The translations under genes and the position numbers were made by a program. The notes below the pieces were generated by a model. The model searched no databases. It was not told where the DNA came from and worked only from the letters and a program-made list of their open reading frames with translations. From Voacanga thouarsii (taxonomy: Eukaryota; Streptophyta; Magnoliopsida; Gentianales; Apocynaceae), in assembly GCA_026120185.1 (NCBI GenBank), contig JANUWF010002008.1:1675501-1739500 (forward strand): a DNA stretch of 64,000 bases, in the 5' to 3' direction. This document shows, piece after piece, positions 22,721 through 35,249 of this stretch. Each line of letters opens with the position of its first letter. Within the stretch, counting starts at the first letter, position 1.

Positions 22721-23950
22721 ATGACCAAATTACCCTCTAAAATAAATAGAAGTGAAGGTACTTCTTCTTCTACATGGCCACCATCCAATAAAAATAGAGT
22801 TGTGAGTGTTGGGACTGGGGAATGGTTCCAAAAGAGAGAAAAAAGGAAAATGATTGCTAAGAGAACTTTAGACCATGTCTTGGAACATGAACTAAAAATC
22901 TCTACTATATTTAGAAAAATAGGTTGGGGTCCTTTCTTGAGCTAAAGGGAATGTACTACCCCAATTTGGTATAAGAGTTTTATGCAAACAAGAAAGACAA
23001 GAAGCTTCATGTTCTGAGCAACATAGATACCAAGTGAGAAGGGTCCTTATTCAATTATCTAGGGAATTATTGCCTCATACTTTTAGTATTAGAGATGATG
23101 GAGCTTGGATTAATATTAACACATACAAAAAAGAAGATAATGTCTGATGTAGCTTGGATTTTTTAATGAAACTAGTACTAAGCTATATTTGGAGTACCAG
23201 ATTGCTATCCATGCTGAGGTTCTTTATGTTACCAACTTCATTTCACAGTACAGATTGATAATCTACTTCCTAGGCTTCAAAGTAGCTCCTAGGTCTAGTG
23301 GATTCAATGAAAGGACACTGGTGGATATCTATGTACTACACAAGCAGATGCATACCTAGTTTGTTCTATTAGCCTCTTTGATCACCTTATACATGAAAAA
23401 TGTAGTCTTTTTACCCATCCTTCCAAGGTATTTGCCTTATCTCTTATGATTACCAAGATTCTTCAGTGCTTTTATATGCTAGTGGTGGGTGAGGTGGCAG
23501 CTTCTACTACTGCGAGTAAGATTGTTATAGACTGGACCTTAGTGAGTTGTGGATACCACTACGCTGAAAATGTGAAAATATGGCTGAATCCCAATGAATT
23601 CAAGGACAAGACAGGCCAGACATCCTCACAGCCATAACAACTGCCCCAAATAGTAGAGTCTTCATGAGCTTCTTGCCCTAACATTGGATGACCTACTACT
23701 ATAGTGAATCTCTAGATTGAGGTATGCACACACTTTGCTACACTGAACATGGGCTTAGATGCACTTAGACGCATTGCTGCTCAATAGAGTCAGATGATCA
23801 CTCAGTAGTAGAGGATGATCACTAGTTTGATAGAGTTAGTGGAGAAGCAAAACCAATCATCTTCTGACCTTGGAGAGCAGCTAAAGTAGATTAGGACTAT
23901 ATAGATGGATATCAACAACAGTTTTAAGGTTGTTTAACAAAAGGTAAGAT
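22721..23950 (+). pseudogene. Env-position ORF relic, element F (putative plant transposon protein-like)
   Basis: The frame starts MTKLPSKINRSEGTSSSTWP, has a Lys/Arg-rich stretch near residues 36-50, and ends IFRKIGWGPFLS before a stop at 22943. Across frameshifts it continues as ASCSEQHRYQVRRVLIQLSR, ELLPHTFSIRDDGAW, YFLGFKVAPRSSGFNE and a Gln-rich tail near 23760-23940 (LDALRRIAAQ, MITSLIELVEKQNQSSSDLG) where several CAG codons have become TAG. This layout matches the plant domain of unknown function often labelled putative plant transposon protein (PF20167-like) that occupies the env position in Athila-like elements. The minus-strand relic at 53040-53748 is a relative. No membrane segment is evident. 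Confidence 0.6.
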
Positions 23951-25292
23951 GGAGCTAATATCTTCCTTTTTGTGATATAGGATCATCTGTAGCAATCCGA
24001 CATTATTTAATATCAGGGAGTTTATTCGAGTCGTCATAGAGGCCACGATAATAGGGATATGCTTTTCTTAACTTTTTAGGATGTTTTGACTGCTTTATTT
24101 TTTTATAAAATTTGATGTTCGACTTTTCAAATTTTTTTCACTTATTCAGTACCTTATTTCTTTTTGATGATTTTATAGATATAACTTTCTTTATGGATGA
24201 TTCTCTTGTTCCTCTAATGATCAAATTGGGCTTCTAATCACTTGGGAAGTATAATTTTAATTTTCCATCTCTATCTTTCTCAGTCCTATTGCATTTATTA
24301 ATATTATATATGTTTGTTTGCCAATAAGGACATTATCCACTTTATGTGTAGGGGAGAGGTTAAAAGTGTATTCTCTGTAGGTTTATTTGTGGATTCTTGG
24401 GTTGAAAATTGAGGCAAACTTTATTTTAAGTTATTTATTTTTGGAATAGTTTGTCTTTGATTGGTATTGTTATTATGCTTCATTTGACATGAGAATTTAA
24501 TTAAACCTTTTTTTGGATGAGTTTATTTTTAGGTAAACTTGTGCATTATGCATGAAATGACTACATCATGAGAATTTGTACTAACGTTATTTATACTTTA
24601 GTAAGCATTGTGCCACTTTTTCTCTTGGGAACGGATGAGAAATTTGTGATGAAGTATAAATTGGGAATTTTGGCTTATTTATATTATATGATCTTCTAGC
24701 TATTCCTAACTTTGGGTTTAAGTAAATGTGAATTCAAGTAAGAAAATGAGAGAATAGAGTAAAGTAATGCAAAAGCTGAAAAATCATTATTCACATATCT
24801 TTACTAGATTTTTGCATTACGTTACCCAAAAAAGAAAAGGAGAGTTCAATGAGGATAATGTAAAAGCTGAAAGATCTTTAATTATTCATCTTTGCTAGGC
24901 ATTTACATTACCTTGCAAAAATGTGCATATGGACCAATCATCTGTTTACTCCTTATGCATGCAGTAGCTTTGGAAGTTAGAGTACTTAAGTTAGCTAATT
25001 ATTCCCTATTTATATGAATCACTTGATTTGTATTCTTGACCTAAGAAATGGGGTAGAATGTGTTGAATAAGTATAAGTTTGTTTAATTCAACTTCGATAG
25101 ATTTAGTCATATCTATCTTAATATATGATTTTACACAAAAATTGGCTTAGCCAATTAGGTCTTTGATTGGATTCTTAAATAAAAAAAGATATAATACCTT
25201 TACCATATTTGGCAAACTTCTTTCAAATATCTTATCTTGCTAAAATGTGTTTTGTGAAGAAACTATTTTCTTGAGGTTTTAATTCTTATTCA
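23951..25292 (+). other. 3' noncoding region of element F
   Basis: No coding frame. A direct repeat pair of about 45 bp around AATGCAAAAGCTGAAAAATC and AATGTAAAAGCTGAAAGATC occurs at about 24765 and 24858. It leads into the hairpin and PPT. Confidence 0.5.
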
Positions 25293-25326
25293 CTTGAGGA
25301 CAAGCAAAAGTCTAAGTGTGGGAGAG
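25293..25326 (+). other. PPT module of element F
   Basis: CTTG-AGGA-CAAG (25293-25304) keeps the AGGA loop with a short stem, then AAGTGTGGGAGAG (25314-25326) is the PPT, immediately followed by the LTR start TGATAATG at 25327. The hairpin stem is weaker than in elements E and J. Confidence 0.6.
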
Positions 25327-26921
25327 TGATAATGTTCATTTTATGCATGTTTTTCATATCATTTGTGCTTTAAAGTCTTTAGAATTTGCTATAGATTGCT
25401 ACGCAACCCCTTCCATCCCTCCATTTTCTCCTTGTTTAATGCAGGTTGCAAAGATGTAAAATTGAAAGTGGAACTAAGGAGAAAAAGACTGCAAAAGACT
25501 TTAGTGAAGCTATACATCATGGTGCAGCTCACCCTGCATATCGCCGTGGCATAAACTGAACATTAGAGTTAAGATATCGGAAGTTCATAGCTCCGTGCCC
25601 ACACTTTCTGCAACACTGTGCATAATCAAAATTTAGAAATATCAAACTTTTGGGAGCTAACTGTGTCGTGCATCTCAACTTTGAAAACACCATGCACGAT
25701 TACAGTATACAATGATATCAAGTTCTACAATGTCATTTTAAACCAGATACAACTAATGAAACACTTGCAGGACACTGTGCATAACACATTCCATAGCACT
25801 GTACAACATCAGAGAAAGCTTCCATTCTACAGATTTTAGGGCTTCTCAAGAGGAACTTATTAATATCCCTTATCTTGGTCGTTTTCTTAAAAAACCACTT
25901 GAAAAACACATCCAAAAAATTCTTACAAACATAAAAAAGAGTTAGAATGGAGGATTCAAGCTAGATTAGAGGGAAAGAAGAGCATTCTAAAAAAAATCCA
26001 AAGTACAAGAAGGGCACTTGTCTATGAGTTTTTCCTTTTCTTTTGCTTTGTTATTTTAATTTGATAATGTTTATTTTGCTTATATCAAATTGTAATTAAA
26101 TAGTTTTAGACTAATTCGGTTTTATATTAGATTATTATTTGACCTATTGAATTCAATTTGAGTGATGTATCACTTGGGTTGGTAAATTAAATTGATTATC
26201 GATTGCTCTTTTATATTGAAATTGAGAGATGAATTTATGAGATAGGTATGTATTCATATTAATTCAATAGATTTTTTTCCCTTAATAAACTTGAAAAATA
26301 TTTAGGAGGTGAGAACTTTAAGATAAATGGGGTTGTTGGGTCATCTAGAGATAAGGGCTTAGAGCCTTTTAACTTGATAATTGTGAGTCTTTAATTTAAA
26401 TGCTCATTGGGTTTTATTTGTATAGTAGAGATATCTATAAATTGGGCTCAATGATATTAGACTCATTACTTGAGAAAAAGTGAGTTTTGCAATATTAGGG
26501 GACCCTTACCAATGCTTTAATTTGGATTCAATTAATTAAGTGATGTTTGATACATGATCATAATTGGGAGAATTCACTTTGATTACATAGCTAATCTCTT
26601 TCTCTTACTTCCATCTTGCTATTTTGATCTTCTAGACTCTATCTTGTGATTGGGCTGATGTATTTTTATTGTGCTCATTAGTAGTTAATTGAGATTAATA
26701 GTAGTTAGTGTCTTTATTTCTCTAATTTAGTTGGTTGAACAATGAAACAATGGTGAAAGTAAGGGTAGTTAATGTGGTTCCTAGGGATTCTTTGAAACAT
26801 ACTAACCAGACTGTATTCCCAAATGTGTGTGTATGTGAATTAAAATGGAATTTTACATTAAAATTTGATTGAGCTTGAATGAAATTTCTCTATTACAAAA
26901 GTACGCACAAGAACGCATGCA
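25327..26921 (+). mobile_element. 3' LTR of element F
   Basis: Begins TGATAATGTTC right after the PPT. It contains short ACTGTGCATAAC / CACTGTACAAC motifs (about 25500-25810) and a region resembling other Athila-type LTRs near the end. The end is placed at GAACGCATGCA (26921) by analogy with ACGCATCA ends and is uncertain. A 66-bp unassigned stretch separates it from LTR28. Confidence 0.6.
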
Positions 26922-26987
26922 TAAAGCACAACTAAGGAAACTCAAGCTGAAGCCAAGGAAACCTGATGTTTATTGTGACTATTGTTT

Positions 26988-28437
26988 TTATGTATAAATT
27001 TTGGGTGTATAAAAATCAACAAATTTAAATCCATCCCTTAGACAAGTTTTAATTAAAATATTGATCCCAAAATACATATACGAGTGAGTATACTCATCGC
27101 AATCATAATATAGGAAATTAACAAATATCGATCCTTAAAGTAACAACTACACACTACTCACTTTTTATTTATTGTTTAACCGATCAAATAAAGTGATACG
27201 ATAATAAAAAGAAAAATAAAGAAATATACAATTTAAGGATGTAGGAATATGCAATTTAGACAACAATTCTAGAAAACATAACAATAAATCATTTAACAAC
27301 TATCTCAATTAGCCATCATCTTGATATCATGGAGGAATATAAAGTTAAGTTCAATTGTTTCCCAAGTCATGAATTCAGTTATATAAACTCCACTTCTTTC
27401 CCAATCTATAGAATCACTATCTCTTGATTAAATTAGCAGATTTCTCAATCAAACCAACATAACCAATAAATGTATTAAACACAATTCCTCATAAACATGA
27501 AATTAGTCAACAACCTCATACTCTAGGCGAAATTAACTAGTCTTTGATTACTTAGGTTCTTTGGCCTTAACTTCATTTTTCAATTCTGTTAAGAAATAAA
27601 AAAAAATATGAAATCAATAAAATTAAGCCAACTCCTAACATCGTTTCCCAAGTCAATTAAAAGCCTATCTAATTTCATCAATTCTTCCATAATCACAAGC
27701 AATCAAACACCAAGAATGATAAAAAAAAAAAAAGAAAAGAAAAAGATCAAATAGCTAAATTAATACAAAAATCATGAATCCTAAAATATTGTCAAAATTA
27801 CAATGAAAACATTAATTACATCATTATTCTAGAAAAAGGAAATAAAGGTAAAAGAAAGAACTCATAGGCAAGCCTCATTCTTCTCCCTTGAAGACTCTCT
27901 TAAACAATACTCCTTGATTTGATAAATTCCTCCTTTAATGAGTGATTTACAGATTTGATCCTTGAATTTATACCCTCGTCTTGTTTACATAGGCTTCCAA
28001 GTTGCTAAAATTCATCCCCTAAGAGTTCTGGGCCGAGTAGAGATGCGAAAATACCAAAACTCTTGAAAATTACCAAATCCGCGCAAAAATTAAAAAGCTC
28101 GCCAACATGGACCAGAGCAGAGCCGGATCCAGCTTGGAGGTTCACGGCTGGTGCCAGCCATGCTCTAGTCGGCCTGGTTGTACTCTACTTTTTCCCGAAA
28201 AATCCCCTGTTATATAGATTGTGGCCAACACCTATTCCATGGGACATGTTCGGCGCTGGTCGTGCTCTGATGGCGACTATGTTGTCATTTTTTTGTCGTT
28301 TTCTGCAATAAAATTTCATAATACTTTTTCAGTAGTAAAATTTCAAATATGAAAGAATATGTCTAGTTACTACAATAAATGTATCACAAAACACCCTCAA
28401 ATACCTAGGAAAATATAGATGAATTTTGCCCCTATCA
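26988..28437 (-). mobile_element. 3' LTR of element H (LTR28), family A
   Basis: On the minus strand it begins TGATAGGGGCAAAATTC at 28437 just after a PPT, and ends near 26988 (TACACCCAAAATTTATA, decayed from ...TTTACGCATCA). It is closely collinear with LTR57 (56469-57797). GC cores lie at about 28118-28175 and 28250-28270. The TATA context CCTATGTAAAC (minus) is degraded compared with CCTATAAATAG. Confidence 0.8.
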
Positions 28438-28477
28438 CATTCCCCCACACTTGAACATTTGCTTTTCCTCAAGCAAA
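28438..28477 (-). other. PPT module of element H
   Basis: Read on the minus strand: stem TTTGCTT / AAGCAAA (28477-28471 with 28464-28458) with an AGGA-containing loop, then 5 nt, then PPT AAGTGTGGGGG (28452-28442), then the LTR at 28437. Confidence 0.75.
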
Positions 28478-29409
28478 GCCCCTGAATAAAGGAAAACAAG
28501 ACATCCATTCAAAAAGTTCGCTAAGAACAAAATCATAATTATCTTTCAAACTTTAGATGTGTCCTTCTCATTCTTTCAACCCTTTGAAATCAATCACAAA
28601 ACACAGCACTAAACAAGACATATTAAGGCCCTTGAAGTTGAATTAAACAAGTTTATACACCAAGATAGGAACATTATTTCACCCTTTAAGTAAAAACATG
28701 GATAACATGAATCATACAAGTCTAACTATCTACCTACTCAAGCATTATAAGTCCAGAATTTGTGTAACTTAAGTTATGTTCTGAGAAAAAGACTCTATTT
28801 TTTTTTTTCAATGACTTAGGAAATTGATAGCCTCAAGTGTATGGATTTCTTTTCACACACCGTATTGGCCCCCCTTTAGTCATCATTTATCAAATTTTCA
28901 ACAATCTCTGTTTTTTTTTTTTTTTTTTTTTTTTGCTTTTGGGAATTCAAAGACTCAAGAAAATGAATTTATCTTTACTCTCCATATTGGCCGTCATAAT
29001 TAAGCAAAGACAATACTTTCTCATCAATAACAATCAACTCATTATTTTTTCTCAATTGTCAACTCCCAAAAATTGTCCACAATTCCATAAACTTTCCACA
29101 ATATTTTCTCATTCCTCATCATAACTCAAAGACAAGGAAAATTCAATCCCATAATACAAGAGTTAGCCAACAACCTTTCCCATATTGCCCACATTATCTA
29201 TATTTAAACTTGATGAGTCGAATAATACACAAATACTAATGCATAAATAAGATTAACCCAAATTCTCAAGTCTTAACACATCCTATCCAATGACCCATTT
29301 TAGTGGCAATAAAAATCCACCAAATGAATGACACATCTCATATCTAAAGAAGAAAGATACTCACAACCTTGCTAAGGCATTGAAACCACAAAAAAATTAA
29401 TTTTTTTTC

Positions 29410-29412
<3 letters not shown>

Positions 29413-29446
<34 letters not shown>
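29413..29446 (+). repeat. AT microsatellite
   Basis: About 17 AT units inside the 3' noncoding region of element H. Confidence 0.95.
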
Positions 29447-29450
<4 letters not shown>

Positions 29451-29471
29451 AATACTTTCAAAACTAAACTC

Positions 29472-29505
29472 TCTCCCATACTTAAATTGGACATTGTCCT
29501 TAATG
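29472..29505 (-). other. Internal PPT-like box, element H
   Basis: On the minus strand: CCATTAAGGACAATGTCC then AATTTAAGTATGGGAGAG. GGACAATGTCC can form a 4-bp stem. It is about 1 kb upstream of the true PPT of element H. Confidence 0.6.
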
Positions 29506-29824
29506 GAAAAAAATATAACAATAAAATCAAAGTCAATAAGACCAAAATAAAGAAAAAGGAAGAATGAAGAAAATAAAATACTCCTATTGCAACTTAACTT
29601 CAACATGTTTGAATTCATCACAAGGAGGCAGAAGGGAATTTGTACCTAAAGGAAAACACAAGAAATAAAAACCGAAGCATAAATCTAGGAAAAGAACAAA
29701 AAAAAAAAATCAAAATAAAGGAAAAGGAGGAAACAAAGCAACTAAAAAGAAATCCTAAGAAAGGTCATGAAAATATAAAAAGAAAATAAAGCTAAAGAAA
29801 AGAAATACATAGCAGTAGGAAAAT

Positions 29825-30117
29825 ACTCAATCCTCATCATCATGATCGTCCTCCTCATCATCATCATTCTTAGCATTTGCCCAATAGCTACCATCGTCTC
29901 CTTCAGTGCCAGGAAATCTTTGTATCCATTGAGCCCATTATTGTTCTTGAGCATCTTGCCTTCTAGTAAGGGCAGTCATGGATTCGCGCAGCTGTGGAAA
30001 TATCTCCGTTTGCATTTCTATGCCAAATCTCAAATGTTCTAATTCCCCTTGCAACACATCCTCAAAATCACCGCTAGATTAGGTTTGAGAACTACCAGCA
30101 CGAGCTCGAGGTTGTGG
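29825..30117 (-). pseudogene. Env-position ORF of element H, C-terminal piece
   Basis: The minus strand reads PRARAGSSQT, a stop, then GDFEDVLQGELEHLRFGIEM and an acidic end (NDDDEEDDHDDED). It is the continuation of 40825-41060; the two were separated by the copia insertion, and TGTGG is duplicated at the break. The Gln/Glu-rich tail resembles the C-terminal tails in elements E and F. Function unknown. Confidence 0.6.
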
Positions 30118-31773
30118 TGTTAGTGTTGTGCTCTAGAGGCAATCACTTTTACATTGTATATAGCACATTTTATTTTAATAAAAGGCATTATTTATCTTAC
30201 AGTTTCTTTTGTTTACTTTTGTGTAAAAGAACTATTAGATAAAGTCCGTAGTACAACACTGTGTTCAGGAAATCATGATAGAGATCATGATATGAGACTC
30301 CTACTACACTGTATAGTGTTAGTACTTAAATAGTCCCTAGTCATAGTATTAATGAGACAGGACATCATTAATGCGTTAAGACTAGCATGTGTTAGACTTT
30401 CTGATTTGATCAAGCGGTGGTTCTCATATCCGTGGGTATTGAGATACTCAAAATTAACACATGGACGCTTGTTAATAGAACAAGTTCATTGGATGACCTA
30501 CCTATGAGAAAATCACATAGATAACTATTTAGTACCAGTGATATAATCTCAATATAGCAAATGTGCAAGTATCCTTAGACTTGAGATCTCCAAGGTACTT
30601 TATTTGCTGAGCTTTGTCCTTTGATTCCAATCTCTAGAGCTTGATAGAGGGCCGCCTATGGGATGGATATTAGGTACATTGTTAGATAAACAAAAGTAAT
30701 TGAGAGGGTCAATAAAGGATTCAGCACTCCTAATAGTAGGGGCGAAATCTCACGGCCACTTGTAGGAATTACTACTCGAGAAGTCCTTGGCCAAGGCGAT
30801 TGTGTATTGGAAATAGTTCCAATTGATACACATCTAGAGTAGTGAGTTATTGGTACAAGTTCTATTGTATTCGAGCTAGAATTAATTCTGGAGGGAGTTG
30901 GCACTAATTCCGTACTCCAAACCAAATGAGTTATTGTATGGTGAAAGGAGTTACTTGCAATGTAGTTTGTTATTAAAGGGTTCATGTCAAGCCACTTGAC
31001 TTCCTGGACTCTTAGGTGGTCAGGATGTCTTGCTAGATACCGCTCATGATCTGGGAATATGGGTTTATTAATTGATGAATTAATACACCAATCCTTATTA
31101 GAATTAATAGGATTAATTCTAATTAATTATAGATTATTAATCTCAAAGACATTTGGATTAATTCATGTTCACTACCAATTGGCTGGGAAACCTAATAGGT
31201 CACACACAATAGAGGATTGCATACTCAAGATGTTATTTGATATCATAGTGTGGTTGATTGAGAGAAAGAGAAGTTGTTATGGACAAATTATAATTAGTTA
31301 TAATTTATGTTCAAAAATTGTAATTGTGAGAACTCGATATTTCCAATTACAATTAGGGAATTCTAATAGGATTAGAATTCTCAATTTTAGTAGGGTTTTT
31401 TGATTTATATGTATGACATGCTCGAAATCTAACGAAGGTTGGATTCACGAAATCCCTAGGCAACAAACGACTTCTTCTCTTCTCTACCTTTAGTAGGAGT
31501 GTATCCTTTGTGTGGATTTCTGTTAGAGATAATTACACACTATGATTATAGTGGTTGGACGTTCATCTCTCGTGGTGTTTGATCAAGAGGATTGTTAGAT
31601 CGTGCCTCGACTTGAAGAAGAAAATTTTGTTCTTTAGATGATCATAGAAAGGTAAAAAGATGTTACCTTTGATCTCTTACGTCTTGTTTTCTACACATAT
31701 GCGGATCCTAGGATGGTATCTCATTTTATTCTTCCACTGCGCCATATATGATATGCATGAGATATATCCAACA
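30118..31773 (+). repeat. Copia LTR-A (outer 5' LTR)
   Basis: 1656 bp from TGTTAGTG to ATCCAACA, followed after one base by the PBS. Contains AATAAAAGG near the start and TTATTAATTGATG-type AT-rich sequence. Compared with LTR-B and LTR-C it lacks about 100 bp around 31480, where those copies have a CT/GA-rich run. Confidence 0.85.
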
Positions 31774-31774
31774 A

Positions 31775-31786
31775 TGGTATCAGAGA
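31775..31786 (+). other. Copia primer binding site (initiator tRNA-Met type)
   Basis: TGGTATCAGAGA, one mismatch to the usual plant copia PBS TGGTATCAGAGC, which is exact in the inverted copy at 37954-37965. Confidence 0.85.
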
Positions 31787-33723
31787 CATGCTATGTGTGG
31801 TTTACTAACATTATTTTTGATATGAAAACTAGTTTCATGTATTTGTGTTTATCTTTGTTTGCTGTGAAAATTGTTTTCACTCGAGTCGAAATTGTTTCGA
31901 GCATTGTGGGTTGGGTCCGTAACACAATATAATTATGTAAAAGTTATAGCATATTTCGAAAGATGCTTTCTTTATGTGCTAAAAATTTCTGCAGAAAAAT
32001 GTTTTCTTGAAAACATATTGATTGCCTTCCATTTCATCTTGTGAATTTGATTTTCTATTTTGTTTTTTTTAAAACTAACTAATCAGTTGATGTTTTGAGC
32101 TTCAAAACAGAAAATACTGCTGAGAATTGTTCTCACTAAAAATTTGTAGAATAAGAAGTCACCAGAAATTATTTCTAGAAAATTTTCAAAATCGCCGCCA
32201 TTGTTCCCGACTACAGTCGGCGCCGGCTCCGGTTCCTAGCCAGCGCCAGTTCTATGCTGTTTCGCGAACATCTGGAAATCATTTCTGGAAAGTTTTTTCT
32301 TTAAAATCAGAGCGCAACTAGAGCAAGTCCTGGCTTCCAAACCAGCGCCAGTTCTGCTCTGTTTTACACATTCCATCTATTTAAAAAAAAAAATCTTGGA
32401 ATAGAATTTCAAAAAGGAAAAATCTCATTTGATGAGAGGTGGTAAAATAAAATTTTTTCCAAGGGGGCGCTGCCCCCTGACCCTCGCCCCCTGACCAGCC
32501 AGCGGGACCACCGTTTTCACTGCTAGAAATGAAACCCAAAAGCATTTTTTCAAAATTAGTTTTGAGACAAACAATTTCATTTTTCAAAATAGTGATTTTG
32601 AAAATTTAAAATTAATGTATTTATCTAAAATATTGATTTTAGAATTTGTTTTATTTTTCCAAAATAATGATTTTGGAATAATAAAAAAGTATATGTTTAT
32701 TTTGTTTAAGCATAGTCAATGGCATGGTGGATGGGTATGGACTAAAATCAATTATATCTGTTCATGCATTTTATAGTTTTGATTTTTTATGAAATAGGGC
32801 CTGCGTGTCTTGCCTTCTCTAAAATTTTTGTGTAATTCTCTTCGCATCTAACTCCCCTCGAATGTAACTGGAGGTTTTCTCTCTTTAGGAAATTACATAA
32901 TTAGTCTACATAGGTTAGATAGGAGTAGAATTATTTTATTTTGGAGATGGCAACCAAAACAAGGCAAGAAGGTAAGACCTTCTACTTGAATCATGCATGA
33001 ACACATATGGTTAACTATATTAATTTCTTTTATGGCTCAAAGAAATTAATTTAGGGTAAAGTCCATAACCATACCACATAATCGCTTTATTACCATGATT
33101 ATCCATTATGTGATTTATTGATTTTTATGCATGTCATTTAATGAAATCACTAAAAGGAACAAATCCCTCAATTAATATTAAACCTAATTCCTTCCGTTAA
33201 TATAGTAAGAACGAGAGTTCTTTTTCGAGAACAAGTTGTTGAGCAAACCCAAGCCTACTTGACATCGGACATGTTTAAGCTATGGAATTAAATTCCTTTG
33301 GAAGTAAATTCCTTATTAATGGGTCGGTTTAACTAAATTCTTTATCCCGGTTGGGCAAATTCAAGCATAAAGAAATTTAGAGGAAAAGTTGGGGTAGCCC
33401 AAAGGCTTTAAAATTAAAAGTTGTTAATCACCTAATGATCTGGTAGTTATATACAATGTAATTGGTATTGGATACCAACCAATGAACTTAGGGTGGCTTG
33501 TTGGGTAAACTCAGGGTTATTCTTGAGGAATTTGGATACCAGTGCACTAGGAAAGCTTGCAATGGGCTTTCCTAAATTAGTAGTGGGGGCTATTGGTTTG
33601 AGTAAAATAGTGGAGTAAAAATGCGTTTAATCAAAGTCCTAATTATTTGCATATCATGTGCATATACAAGTAGCTAATGTTCTCTATCTTTACTTTTAGT
33701 TCATTTGCATCATATCAACAAAC
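31787..33723 (+). other. Copia leader, left arm
   Basis: A long untranslated leader (about 1.9 kb) before gag. It holds GC dyad modules at 32213-32256 and 32310-32360 and a direct repeat GCCCCCTGACC at about 32470-32500 that the right arm lacks. The rest is AT-rich and mirrors 36088-37953. Confidence 0.7.
32213..32360 (+). repeat. GC-rich dyad modules in the copia leader
   Basis: GGCGCCGGCTCCGG, then AGCCAGCGCCAGTTCT, and again CCAGCGCCAGTTCTGCTCTG. The spacing and the trailing TTCTG match the modules in gypsy LTRs at 2609, 28118 and 52520. Confidence 0.7.
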
Positions 33724-34911
33724 TTGAACTTATGTAGCATCTTGGAAACCAACAAGTTAACCGAATCAAACTATCTCGACTGGTATAGAAATTTTAGAAT
33801 CGTTCTCAAATTGAAAAAGTTGCTCTACATGCTAGATGCTCCTATTCCGACGCCACCAGCTCCAGATGCTCATGCTGATGAGCATGCTATCCACAGAAGG
33901 CACAAGGAGGATAGTGATACAGCATCATGTATTATGCTGGTATCCATGACTCCTGAGTTGCAAAAATAGCACGAACATATGGATGCTCAATCGATCATAC
34001 TACATCTTCGAGAGTTGTTTGATGCCCAAGCCAGAACTGAGAGATTTGAGATCTCAAAGTAACTATTCCGTTGAAAAATGGCAGAGGGCTCTTCTGTGGC
34101 CACTCATGGGTTGAAGATGCTGGGCTTAATAGAGAAGCTTTGATCTCTCGGGTTTGCAATAGATCATGACTTAAGTGTTGACTTAATTCTACAATCTTTG
34201 CTTAATAGTTTCTCACAATTTGTGATTAACTATCAGATGAACAAGATTGAGTCTACCATTCCTGAGTTGATCAATCTTCTCAAAACTGTAGAGTCCTCCA
34301 TGAAGAAGGATTCCAATGCAGTTTTAATGGTAGAATCTTCCTTTTCTAAGAAGAAGGCTCCTATAAAGCCCAAAGGTGGTGTGAACAAGAAGGATGCAGC
34401 TACCAAGGGCCCATGCCATCATTGCGGGAAGATGGGCCACTGGAGGCACAATTGCAAAGCCTACTTGGAGACCATTAAGGACAAGAAGCAGAAGGAGAAG
34501 CCTACAAGCACTTCTACTTCTACTCTGAGTATGTTTATGATCGAGATAAATACTGTCTTTAGAAATAAGATATGGGTATTAAATACTGGATGTGGATCTC
34601 ATTTGTGCAATAACTTTCAGGGACTAAAGAGCAATAGAAGGCTAGAGAAAGGCGAGGAGGACCTATGTACTGCAAATGGGGCAAAGGTTGCTGCACTTGC
34701 TGTGGGGACATACGAGCTGAACCTACCTTCAGGATTAATTCTAGAACTACAAAATTGTTATTATGTACTAGTTTTAATGAAAAACATTATCTCAGTTGCG
34801 TGTTTAGACTTATATGAATTTCATTTGATATTTAAGAACAAATGTTGTTCTTTTTCATTGAATGATATTCATTATGGTTCACCAACTTTAGTTAATGGTT
34901 TATATGTCTAG
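33724..34911 (+). pseudogene. gag: Copia gag-protease relic, left arm
   Basis: One frame with stops. It starts MNLCSILETNKLTESNYLDW (DUF4219/UBN2-type copia gag), is stopped by TAG at about 33967, and resumes with FDAQARTERFE, then from 34198 LLNSFSQFVINYQMN. A zinc knuckle CHHCGKMGHWRHNC lies at about 34415-34456. The protease region reads WVLNTGCGSHLCNNF, where the usual active-site Asp of D-(T/S)-G is Asn. LPSGLILELQNCYYV and the following residues complete the protease-side region. Gag packages RNA in cytoplasmic particles and protease cuts the polyprotein; this copy is dead. Three stops are shared with the right-arm copy. Confidence 0.85.
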
Positions 34912-35249
34912 TTCTCAATATAAACAATAAGAAATCTAAAATAGATAACTCTAACACCTCTTACTTATGGCATTATCGTTTGGGCCATGTAAATGAAAAT
35001 CATGTATCTAGGTTACATGTGCTTGATGACTTAGGGTCATTTAATTATGAATCATATGGTACATGCGAATCTTGTTTACTAGGTAAAATGACTAAAACTC
35101 CTTTTCTAAGAAATGGAGAACGGGCCAAGAAGTTATTAGAACTCACACATTCTGATATATGTGGCCCATTGTCAACACAAGCAAGAGGAGGTTATAACTA
35201 TTTCATAACCTTTATTGATGATTTCTCACGATACGGGTATTTTTATTAA
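34912..35249 (+). pseudogene. pol: Copia pre-integrase and integrase start, left arm
   Basis: After a frameshift the reading continues YLWHYRLGHVNENHVSRLH (GAG-pre-integrase, His/Cys region), TCESCLLGKMTKTPF, then ELTHSDICGPLSTQARGGY and FITFIDDFSRYGYFY, the start of the integrase core with its first catalytic Asp in HSDICGP. It stops at the inversion junction, so the second Asp and the Glu are missing. Confidence 0.8.

Larger units (their letters stand above)
28478..29824 (-). other. 3' noncoding region of element H
   Basis: On the minus strand it carries the block GGGGGGCCAATACGG (about 28861-28875) shared with element E at 11278, and an internal PPT-like box at 29472-29505. It also has a T-run (28911-28934) and an AT microsatellite (29413-29446). 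No protein is supported. Confidence 0.6.

Noticed and set aside
22721..23637. Viral envelope gene
   Set aside because: It sits in the env position but shows no signal peptide, transmembrane segment or fusion-like motif; it resembles a plant transposon ORF of unknown function.
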